Part shown: one piece after another, positions 9,769 through 18,000 of the stretch
Layout of the letters: every line of letters starts with the position of its first letter
Position numbering within the stretch: position 1 is the stretch's first letter
Source of the DNA: Anagrus nilaparvatae
Taxonomy: Eukaryota; Arthropoda; Insecta; Hymenoptera; Mymaridae
Length of the DNA: 64,000 nt
Direction of reading: 5' to 3'
Assembly (NCBI GenBank): GCA_022575985.1
Contig: JAKSXM010000247.1
Coordinates: 5,913,501 to 5,977,500, forward strand
Made by a program: the position numbers and the translations under genes
The notes under the pieces: model-generated
What the model was told of the DNA's origin: nothing
Database searches by the model: none
The model's input: the letters and a program-made list of their open reading frames with translations, nothing else

Positions 9769-9792
9769 TTTGTTTTTTTTTTTTTTTTTTGA

Positions 9793-10626
9793 CTAATCCG
9801 TGCGCTTGAAATGCAACGTCACCGTCAACGTACCGGCATCAAATGGCACTGCTGAACCGTATTGGTCGCGCAAGTCAATTTCAATGGATCTGAAAGACTT
9901 GTGTAATAAGGGTACGTAAGAAGGGGGTGAGAAACTTTTAACCCTAACTGATCCATAAACAAACTTTTCGGTATCGAGAGAGATGCTCCTTAATAGCGGG
10001 GTATGCACATCACCCGTGATCCTTGGTTCAAGAATATCCGAATATATCATTATCATGTTGGGTATGTTAGCCGTGAGATTCGGTTGTCTTTCAGCGGTTA
10101 CTTGCTCTTTTTCTGGGGCTCGTAGCTCGTAAGTTGAATCCGTGAAACCTAATATGCTTCTGATGACTTCGGAGACTTTCAGTGTGTGTAGTAAGTTGCT
10201 CCTGCAGTTTTTATCGCAAGTCAGTTTGAGGGAAACAAAGCCTCCTCGTTTGCGTTCGTATGCAAAATGCTTTTTTACTGATTCCTGTGCATTTAATTCC
10301 ACCAGAAACGATTCTATATCGTCGTAAATGCCTGGACTTATGTGGGATTCAATTTTTGACTCTGCTGTAGAGACTCCAGTTTTTGGTGTCTCTTTTTCTT
10401 TTCCAGTAAAATGCAACAACCGAGTAGTAAGTTTTCTATCGATCGAATTGTCCTTGACGTGATGCATAGTCATTGGTATTTGAATTTCGGCCAAAGCCAC
10501 ACTCCACTCTCCATCTAAATCAATCTGTTGCGGCAGGTACGTGCTAAAATGCGTCGTCATATTGTCAGGATATACATTCATGCTGCTGTTGCTAGGCAGC
10601 ACAATGGAGAATTGATTTTTCTTCAT
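9793..10626 (-). CDS. Minor capsid (penton-like single jelly-roll) protein
   Basis: A 277-codon intact frame. The N-terminus has FSIVLPSNSSMNVYPDNMTT and DGEWSVALAEIQIPMT. The C-terminal half has NMIMIYSDILEPRITGD, PLLRSIS, FRSIEIDLRDQYG and VPFDAGTLTVTLHF. This pattern of a beta-rich N-terminus and a late jelly-roll-like segment is typical of the Polinton minor capsid protein, which forms the vertex penton. It sits between the basic minor protein and the integrase in the capsid block. Its ATG follows an A-rich leader. No frameshift or stop is seen. Confidence 0.85.
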   Translation of the reverse strand: MKKNQFSIVLPSNSSMNVYPDNMTTHFSTYLPQQIDLDGEWSVALAEIQIPMTMHHVKDNSIDRKLTTRLLHFTGKEKETPKTGVSTAESKIESHISPGIYDDIESFLVELNAQESVKKHFAYERKRGGFVSLKLTCDKNCRSNLLHTLKVSEVIRSILGFTDSTYELRAPEKEQVTAERQPNLTANIPNMIMIYSDILEPRITGDVHTPLLRSISLDTEKFVYGSVRVKSFSPPSYVPLLHKSFRSIEIDLRDQYGSAVPFDAGTLTVTLHFKRTD

Positions 10627-10659
10627 TTTATTTTTTTTTTAAATATTTTTAGCATTTAC

Positions 10660-11745
10660 TTAAATTGGAACCAATTCAGAAGCGGGAATCCAAGAATTGA
10701 ACTTTGCAGGATATCCACGCCAGCTGACAAAATGTTTCTTTGCCTTTCCGCGACCTTTAGTTTGCAGAATTTGATCAATTTCGAAAACAGCATCGGTGAG
10801 GTTTTTTTTTACCGGACACAGCTCTTCCTCGTAGTATATACCGTCTATGGCTTCGCCATCCAGATCCTCCAACGTGTAGACCGGCGGTTGTCTCGCACAA
10901 GAGACACGCGCGATTCTGAAAATTTCAAGAGTCCAACCACTCTCGTAACCCTTCCGGAAAGTTTCTGGAGCACGGCTGACCCGAACCAGCGTTCCAGCGT
11001 TATATTTTGGTATTTTATGTAATTTTCTCTTTAGCGAGTATCTTTTTCTCAAATTGAAGCGTGCTATATCTGCGTTATTTAAATTTACACTCGCTGGAGT
11101 CATTTTTGTGCCTGAATGTATCGTGTTGTTGTACGAGTGGACTATAGACGGTAGTACGTCAATATATCTCCGTGTATTTTTGTACGTGAAGAAACGCCAT
11201 AAGCGATGCTTGATTGTCTGAATCGCGCGCTCGGCGATTGCAGCTTTTGCGTCAGGGTTTCGAATCAGTCGAAATTCAATATTATAATCCTTGAAGACAT
11301 CCTGTACGACCTTAGCCGTGAATTCACGGCCACGGTCCGTTTGGTAAAGAATCGGTAATTTATCCCTGTTGTTGGAAAATATTTTGCGTAGAGCTGTAGC
11401 CACAGAAATGCCTGATTTGTCTTTAAGAGGTTCGACCCACAAAAATTTACTTAAACAGTCAATAACAAAGAGTACGTAAGTGTAATTATCGTTGAATGAT
11501 TTGATCGAACGGAAATCGGCCAAATCAGCCTCGAAACAGTCGTATATATTGGATACATCGTACGTCCGTCGTGGAAACTTTTTTCTAACTAATTTATGCT
11601 GATTATAGGCGTCTTGTTCGATCAGCCAATCTTTAACTTTTGTTTCATGGAATTTGCTTTTTGTGTTTCGGAATAAATGATAGGCTCCGGCGAAAGCCGA
11701 AGTTTGCTCAGGCTCGTAATACAATTTGCTCAGTTTGCTTTCCAT
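10660..11745 (-). CDS. INT: rve-type (retroviral-like) integrase with chromodomain
   Basis: A 361-codon intact frame. Family knowledge: it catalyses strand transfer of the element's termini into DNA, giving the 6-bp duplication seen here. The catalytic triad is visible: D74 (EADLADF), D137 (YQTDRGREF) and E172 (IAERAIQTIK), with 34 residues between the last two. The N-terminal part (YYEPEQTSAFAGAYHLF, VKDWLIEQDAYNQHK) is typical of Polinton integrases. The last 43 residues (AVFEIDQILQTKGRG to the end) form a chromodomain, which in other elements guides insertion to marked chromatin. The start codon overlaps the phospholipase gene by 38 nt. It looks intact. Confidence 0.93.
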   Translation of the reverse strand: MESKLSKLYYEPEQTSAFAGAYHLFRNTKSKFHETKVKDWLIEQDAYNQHKLVRKKFPRRTYDVSNIYDCFEADLADFRSIKSFNDNYTYVLFVIDCLSKFLWVEPLKDKSGISVATALRKIFSNNRDKLPILYQTDRGREFTAKVVQDVFKDYNIEFRLIRNPDAKAAIAERAIQTIKHRLWRFFTYKNTRRYIDVLPSIVHSYNNTIHSGTKMTPASVNLNNADIARFNLRKRYSLKRKLHKIPKYNAGTLVRVSRAPETFRKGYESGWTLEIFRIARVSCARQPPVYTLEDLDGEAIDGIYYEEELCPVKKNLTDAVFEIDQILQTKGRGKAKKHFVSWRGYPAKFNSWIPASELVPI

Positions 11746-12385
11746 TATTTTTTTTATTTTTTTTCTGTACTGGTGTTACCTTCTGTTTTTTTGTTTTGTT
11801 TTGTTTTTTTTTTTCATTACTCTGTAGCTTCTTGCTTTTCTGTTTGCTTATTTTATTTTTTTTATTTTTTTCTTCAATTTTAACGTTTTTATTTTTCTTT
11901 TTATTGATACCAATGAGTTTCTGTATGCGATCAAAAAATTTTTCGAACGTAATTTTCGAAACCATGCAGCAGGCTGTTACGAGAGCAGCGGTTCGTTCAC
12001 CAGGTTCGGCGTCAAAAGATAACATCCTCGTAAATGCTTTATCGGCTAATATTCGATCGGCTTTGCGTCTGTCCTTGTCAGAGTTGTAAGCTAAGTCATG
12101 TTGTAAGCAAGCTTTATCTAAGGGATTTATACCTTGCTCACCTTGCTGTAAACGCTGATCCAAGTGAGTACCAGCTCCGCAAAATTCGTAGCCTCCCGGA
12201 AAATTTAATTCAAAAGGTAACAAATCAATTAGCGCATCTAATACGCTATTTTCTTCTTCCTTTTTTTTTGCATCGTCTTCTTCTTCTTCACCGTTGAGCA
12301 TTTTAAATGCTTCTGATTCAGGTTCTACATTAATCTCTTCAGATACAAGATTAATATCAAACGCTTCTATAATAGGTGATTCCAT
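11708..12385 (-). CDS. Phospholipase A2 (parvovirus VP1u-type)
   Basis: A 225-codon intact frame. The core has the calcium-binding loop PGGYEFCGAGT (63-73) and the catalytic His-Asp pair in QHDLAYN (H96, D97). The order and spacing resemble the phospholipase domain of parvovirus VP1 and similar proteins reported in some Polintons and adintoviruses. There it would open endosomal membranes during entry. The N-terminal 45 residues are acidic and the C-terminal 70 are extremely Lys-rich, so the enzyme may be tethered to DNA or the virion interior. No signal peptide is visible, which argues against a secreted venom-type enzyme. Key residues are intact. Confidence 0.85.
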   Translation of the reverse strand: MESPIIEAFDINLVSEEINVEPESEAFKMLNGEEEEDDAKKKEEENSVLDALIDLLPFELNFPGGYEFCGAGTHLDQRLQQGEQGINPLDKACLQHDLAYNSDKDRRKADRILADKAFTRMLSFDAEPGERTAALVTACCMVSKITFEKFFDRIQKLIGINKKKNKNVKIEEKNKKNKISKQKSKKLQSNEKKKQNKTKKQKVTPVQKKNKKNNGKQTEQIVLRA

Positions 12386-12453
12386 GTTCTTAGCGATGAA
12401 TTTGCTTCAGGACTGAACGCGGATATAGAATCGTTTTTTCGTAGCCTCTTATG

Positions 12454-13275
12454 TTAATTTTTTTTTCTGTTTAATTTCGGTGTGACGTCCGAGTAATTTT
12501 CTCCTTCTTCTTCTTCTTCAGCTAGTGCGTCTTTATACGTGGATTCGTTTACCGACGCAAACGATTTGCTTCTATTGTTATTATTATTATTTATGTTTCT
12601 TTCTGGTGGTGGTGGTGTTGATGACGCGAGAATGGAAAGCAGAGAGTTGTGAGGCGCAACAACTACGCCGTCTTTCCAAAAGTCTTTGTTTCCGACAAAA
12701 TTCTCAGGCAATCCAGCGGCTCGGAGAGCAGAACAAAACTGACTTCTTCCCTTTGCTCTGATTCTTTTTCTCGATCGCATGGCGTCGTTCACTAAGTCAA
12801 CAATGCTCGAGTCAGGTAGGAGAAGTCCACGCACGCGTACTCTTCCGGCATCGTCCCAAGATACGCTGTTTACTTTTCGCGCAAACATCAAAAAACTTCT
12901 GGCTTTTTCGCGATATTTTGCCGGTACGGTGTTTATAATTTCGTCGTCGAAATTACGCGATGCCTCTTGCTCGTCGACTTCGTGTTGCAATTTTTCTGTT
13001 TCCAAATTTTGATTAGCGCGTGAACTCGCTTTTGCAGTTAAAAAGCGTTGCAGAGCTTGTTGGTAAGCGTTGCTCTTTGCGTTCAGGTCCGGAAATTCAT
13101 CGGATTGCAAAATATCCCGCATTAGAGCATCGAGTCTGCTAATGGGTGTGCCCGGAGTTTGAACAGTTTTTTCCATATCCATGGACAGTAAATGTTGCTG
13201 CTGCTGCTGTTGCTGTTGATTAACAGTCGCTTCGTTTTCGGCAGGTACGAGAATCATTTTTCTAGCGTGATCCAT
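12454..13275 (-). CDS. Conserved Polinton protein, unknown function
   Basis: A 273-codon intact frame starting MDHARKMILVPAENEATVN, then a Gln run. A predicted helical region follows (RLDALMRDILQSDEFPD, YQQALQRFLTAKASSR). A globular segment has VPAKYREKARSFLMFARKV, VRGLLLPDSSIVDLVNDAMR and FCSALRAAGLPENFV. The C-terminus is Pro, Asn and Glu-rich. I recognise the layout as one that recurs in invertebrate Polintons next to the ATPase and core-like gene, but I know no function. Its ATG follows a run of about 13 A in the leader, which also contains the stop of the preceding gene. The Gln and Asn runs are microsatellite-like. Confidence 0.7.
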   Translation of the reverse strand: MDHARKMILVPAENEATVNQQQQQQQQHLLSMDMEKTVQTPGTPISRLDALMRDILQSDEFPDLNAKSNAYQQALQRFLTAKASSRANQNLETEKLQHEVDEQEASRNFDDEIINTVPAKYREKARSFLMFARKVNSVSWDDAGRVRVRGLLLPDSSIVDLVNDAMRSRKRIRAKGRSQFCSALRAAGLPENFVGNKDFWKDGVVVAPHNSLLSILASSTPPPPERNINNNNNNRSKSFASVNESTYKDALAEEEEEGENYSDVTPKLNRKKN

Positions 13276-13286
13276 TTTTTTTTTTT

Positions 13287-13673
13287 TTATTTAAAAAAAA
13301 ACTTATCAACAACGGCGGTTATTATAGGTGCTAAAAGAGCCGGCAGAAACCCGCCAATACCGCCGCCGTGCTGTAGAAGTAACTTTTTTTTGCCTGTGAA
13401 TTTATCGTTTTTTCGTTTGACGCTCAATAATCTCAGCAACTTTGCGTGTTTTTTTAAACGATTTTTTTCATCCGGTTTAAGCGGTACATTGCCTCTCAAT
13501 ATATTAAGCGCACATTCGCATAAACACTTTACGAGATTTTTATCGGCGCTGCCGAGTAAAACTGCTCTCTGTTTACCCTCTAGTTGACTTAACGCTCTCA
13601 ATATGTTTGCGTGTTTTTTCGAAATCGGGCACTTTTTTCTCCCACCCCCGCAGCGTCGTCCTTTTGCCGCCAT
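13287..13673 (-). CDS. Small basic core-type protein with hydrophobic C-terminus (pX-like candidate)
   Basis: A 128-codon intact frame, strongly Lys/Arg-rich, with SKKHANILRALSQLEGKQRA and NLVKCLCECALNILRGNVPL in the middle. It ends in a Gly-rich hydrophobic stretch, GGGIGGFLPALLAPIITAVV (about 103-122). A basic body plus a short hydrophobic tail is reminiscent of the adenovirus core peptide X, which is reported for adintoviruses. That comparison is by composition only. Its ATG shares one base with the ATPase stop (TAATG at 13675-13671), so the two frames are directly coupled. A DNA-condensing or membrane-active virion role is inferred. Confidence 0.7.
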   Translation of the reverse strand: MAAKGRRCGGGRKKCPISKKHANILRALSQLEGKQRAVLLGSADKNLVKCLCECALNILRGNVPLKPDEKNRLKKHAKLLRLLSVKRKNDKFTGKKKLLLQHGGGIGGFLPALLAPIITAVVDKFFFK

Positions 13674-14544
13674 TACAAATAAATCACTGATGGTTGAGCG
13701 CTTGAGTTTTTCATTGACGTCTTTTTTCTTTTACCCCTATTATTATTATTATTATTTATGGGTACGTAAACTGTTTGATGCAATGCCTCGTGTGGGAAAA
13801 TGTCTGTACGATAACGTAAATTCTCCGGTGTGGATTGCTTGAGATCTACCAGAAGATAACCGTGTGGTTTAGCCGTGGCGTCGCGGTAAGCTTGCTGGAC
13901 AAAAAGCGGTTGTTCGGGTGAGAGCTGATGAGCTAAATGTCTTATTTGGGATTTGTCTCTGGGATTTTTGAGTAGTACCAGATAATTTGAATTTAAAGAT
14001 ATGTCACGGTGATTTTTTCCCTTGTGAAATAAATTCTGCGTCGTAAAAAATACACTTGAATTACCGTGATGACTGCCTTTCGTGAATAAATTTAAAATAT
14101 CATCGCAATCCGAAGATTCCATTAGGAGATCATCGAGAATCAAAAGTTTTGTCTTTTGTAAATCACTCGTATAGTCCGTGGAATCGGGTAAACCTTCGTG
14201 AAATTCGATGTTTTCACCCAATCCTCTGTAGGTTTCCTGCCACATTGAGTAATAAAGTAAAATGCGATCGAAGCGACAGTCGTTCATGCGATCTACATGT
14301 TCGAGAAAATTTTTTATAAAAACTGTCTTACCGGCTCCTTTTTTTTTCGGTACACCAATCATCATGAACACCAACAACAACATCAAAGAGTAATAAAATG
14401 AAAGGAAAAAAAAAAGTTATTATGTTATTTAATTTTTTTTTGTCCAAAGCAAAACCAAAAATTTTTACGGTAAATTGACAAATTACCTGTTGGACCGCTG
14501 ATCATACATGTCCATGGATGCTTCCATGCTCGATATGGATCCAT
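13673..14544 (-). CDS. ATP: DNA-packaging ATPase (FtsK/HerA-like), two exons
   Basis: The obvious frame (14386-13673) lacks a normal N-terminus and carries a damaged-looking P-loop. A better model has exon 1 at 14544-14487 (ATG, ending in SGPT plus one base), a donor GTAATT, a 149-nt intron (14486-14338) and exon 2 at 14337-13673. The split codon then completes a canonical Walker A (GPTGAGKT). Further motifs in exon 2 are the Walker B LLILDDLL and the sensor region VFFTTQNLF. In Polintons this enzyme packages DNA into the capsid. The acceptor (an A run before AG) lacks a good pyrimidine tract, which is the weak point. The protein would be about 240 residues. The stop overlaps the next ATG. 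Confidence 0.85.
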
Positions 14545-15010
14545 TTTTTTTATTTAAATGTAATTTTTTAACTTACGTAGTTTCGCTGCGTGAGCAAATA
14601 CGAGCTCGCGCAGCCGACAAAAGCTGCTTGCGCAGCAGCGGACGCCGCCGCCGCCGCCGCCCCTCCCCGCTCTCCTGAAGGGTGCGGCGCGTGCGCGAGC
14701 ACGAAAAACTCGCAAACAATTAGACTAATCTTGCGTTTTTTCTTTTTTTTTTTAATCGATATTATTTATTGATACAAACAATGCGTGAAATCGATGTACC
14801 ATTCGTACGTACGTACGTACGTACGACTGTACGAGGAATTTTTGGCAAGGAAAAAATTAAATAGGAATCAGATTACAATAAAAATAAAAAAGTACACAAA
14901 TAATTATTATTTTTTTCTTTTTTTTATCAAAAATTTTTTCTTTTTATTTTTATTTTTTTTTTTTTTATAATAATGCAGTATTATACATGTTTTTTTTTTA
15001 AATTTTTTAT
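14545..15010. promoter_or_regulatory. Intergenic region with GC-rich island and ACGT palindrome
   Basis: This 466-bp gap between the polymerase stop and the ATPase start is the largest between genes in the block. It holds a GC- and CpG-rich island (about 14580-14715, including a CCG run near 14641-14660 and the palindrome GCTGCTTGCGCAGCAGC) in otherwise AT-rich DNA. A self-complementary (ACGT)n run follows at about 14808-14825. A promoter for the capsid block on the minus strand is an inference. A 60-codon frame on the plus strand here lacks an ATG and is low-complexity, so I do not call it. Confidence 0.4.
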
Positions 15011-18000
15011 CTACATATAAAAACCATATGGAAAACTTTTACTTAAACCTACGAATCTTCGTTTGCTAAAAACTGGTCTACAAATTTTCGTTTCAGTCCG
15101 GGTAACGACATCGTGAAATTGCGTGCGTCTAATAGCAATATTGTCACGTACAGTAATTGGATTATTTTGTTCGCACAGTACCAGTGATTCAACCGTGTCA
15201 AAATTGATTATCTGACTATTTTTGAAATTTAACCTAATACCCTTGACCTTGCAAATTTCCACAATAGTACCATCGTCTGTCAACACCTTGTAAGTGTAAA
15301 ATTTTGGTCCAGCGGATACAAATGATGTTATATACGCGTTTTCACCGTATGCAGTCAATTCGTTGGTGAGGTCTCCGAGTAAGGGTCCTGTTGGCAGGTC
15401 TGGGATCCCCGAATTCGGGTTAGATAAGTATATTACCGAATCTGTGTCCGCATAGTAAGCAGCGCTACCTAAATGTTCAAGATAATTGTACAATTTGAGT
15501 CGAGCTTGAGCCGTCACGAAAGCCGCGATCACGACATTCGCGGTATTCAGAGGTTCCGGATTGCATTCTTTGAAGCGCGTACTCAAATATAAAACATTGT
15601 CGTCAACGGGTAGCAAACCTGTCACCTCGGTCATCGGGCAGGTTAAAGTCGCGTGCAGCTCGGCTGGGTCGTTTACCACATAAGTCTTTATTTTATTTTC
15701 CTGCTGGCCAAAGAAACCCCACAACGAATTCAAACATAATTTTGCCAATCCCCTGAACGACGGATTACTTTCAATCTTCTCACGGTCTAACTCTATACCC
15801 TCGTTGCGTGAAATATCTAAAACGTATTCATCAACGGTAGAATACTGTTCGGGTAAACCGCTAGCTTGCGTCTTTAATTTGAAAAAAGTGTCTATGTATT
15901 CCGCAAATAATCCACCCTTTTTCGTCACTGGATCGAATTCCGTCATCTCGTAATGCCAAATTTCGTATATCTCCTTAATTACGTAACCCCGTTCGACTGC
16001 TTTTTTCAATTCCAGCGAAACCCACGTACCCACAAAGACTCTTAAATTTTCGTCCTCGTGACGACACGCCTCTTGTCTCATCTCCACGCAACAAGTTCGA
16101 CACAGGCCAAACAAGAGCTTGCCGTGCATTTTTACGGGTAAAACCGGATGCGTGAGATTCCTCGGTGGTAGAATTTTGCAGTAAACAAGTCCCTCGACCC
16201 TGTCCGCAAAATATTCGTAATTTTGACCAGCAAATTCACGACATTCCGGTTCGCCGACGTATAATTTAGGGTGAGCAAGCGGAAATTTACCACGCTTACA
16301 AATGTATGGATAAAGCGACGTCACATCAACGTAATTCATTTTTTCGCCAGCCCTGACTTGATACGACTTTATGAAATTTTCGGTTCTGCCGCCGTAAAAA
16401 GCTTCTCTCGGATTTAATGGCGGATTTCTGGTCAAATCGTGCTGGTCGAGATAATTGCTTATTTCGGGATTTTGTTCAAGTTCCATTCTGAATTCGCATT
16501 CCCATTTCACGATAAGTTCATAGTTATTGGCTCTGATTCTTCTGCTAATGGCCAAAGTTCTGCTATAACGATCTTCGAGCGTTTCGAGATTGTACTCGCT
16601 TAGCGATTTGTCTCTGTTTCTCTTGAAGCAACGAATGCAACCGTGCCAATAACAACCCATCATCTGAAGACATATACCGTTATGCGCATCGGTTTGGCTC
16701 GGAGGAATAAATCCATCTACCTTAACGTTTATAGGAAGCCTGATTTCACGACAACGTCCAGCGTGCTGAATTTCCCGATTCAATTCCCTTTCCATCCAAA
16801 CTAACCACTGGACGGCTATCACAGACTGGTTGTCGCTAAATCTATAACCCCTGGCCGGTAAGATACCTACTGTGTTTGGTTTTAAAAAATTTTTCCTAAA
16901 AACCTTCATACAAGCACTGGCAATCGTCGTAGCTTCCGTGAAGGGACAAATTCTACCGATCTCCAAAAAAGATTCCCTAAATTTCAAACAAGCTTTCCTC
17001 AACACATCTACGTCATTTTTGCAATACGACTCAATCTCGACTTGAAAATCAAACAAACGTCCGGAATTTTTTCTCTCCCTGTACCAGGTCAAAAACTTTT
17101 CTCTTTTATCGCGCGACATACTGTCGACGCAATAAAACTCGATATCCGGTAATGGACCAATGTAATTCTGGTTTTCAGGTGTGTTAAAGAGGTGTGGAAA
17201 ATCCCCCTTAATCATATCCGGCAAACCAAAAGCTTTAGGCAAAGCGCTCAGAGCCATGTGAAAATAATTCAGACTGTCTATGAATTTAACTTTTTTTTCA
17301 ACAGTCATCAATACAATTTTCGACCCGTTCAATATCAGCTTTGGTTTCAGACGCATTTCCTCGACCATGTGCTTTAATAAAAATTGATTGTCAAAACTTT
17401 GGCCGTTATGAGATATACATATGACTTTTGAAAAATCCTTTTTCGGCATTAGCGCTAATGTCAAAAAATTTTTCACAGGTTCTTCGCGGAAAATGTATTC
17501 TCGACGCCCGCATTTCGCACAGAATTGCAAGTCCTCGTCTCGCAAACAAAAAGTACAAACTTGTTGCGCAACGCATAAGTTCGGCTTGTGCAACTTAACC
17601 GCACAATCACCGACTAAAGTTTCACATTGCGTGGTTTCAAAGTCGAAAAATATAAAAATTACTTTTGACTCATTATCTCTTTGAGACAGGGGCTGCATAA
17701 AACATAAATGATTCACGTTCACGCGTTTTAGGCACGTGTTGCAAAAAATTTCGTTGCACTTGTGTTTCACGATATCGTCAATCTTTATCATTTTAAGACA
17801 CGAAGTACAGTGTCTTACACCAAGGCAAACCGAGGCAACATTTTTATAAGACCCGTGTGCTCTGTGTTTTTCAAAACAGCTATCATTCAGAAAATATCTC
17901 TGACATAAATCGCAAAACACAAACTGCTGAAACCCCACGATGAACTGATCACAGCGTGGAATTTGGAAACATTTGTAACATCTACTCGAACATCTGTGAT

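Noticed and set aside
11708..12385. Host venom-type phospholipase gene
   Set aside because: No signal peptide, the viral VP1u-type motif order, and a location inside the Polinton overlapping the integrase gene.
14338..14386. ATPase N-terminus from the ATG at 14386 (hydrophobic MMLLLV start)
   Set aside because: It lies in the inferred intron. The upstream exon gives a canonical Walker A, while this start leaves the loop without its usual N-terminal half.
14590..14772. Alanine-rich 60-codon frame on the plus strand
   Set aside because: No ATG, low-complexity, opposite strand to all Polinton genes. It arises from the GC-rich island.
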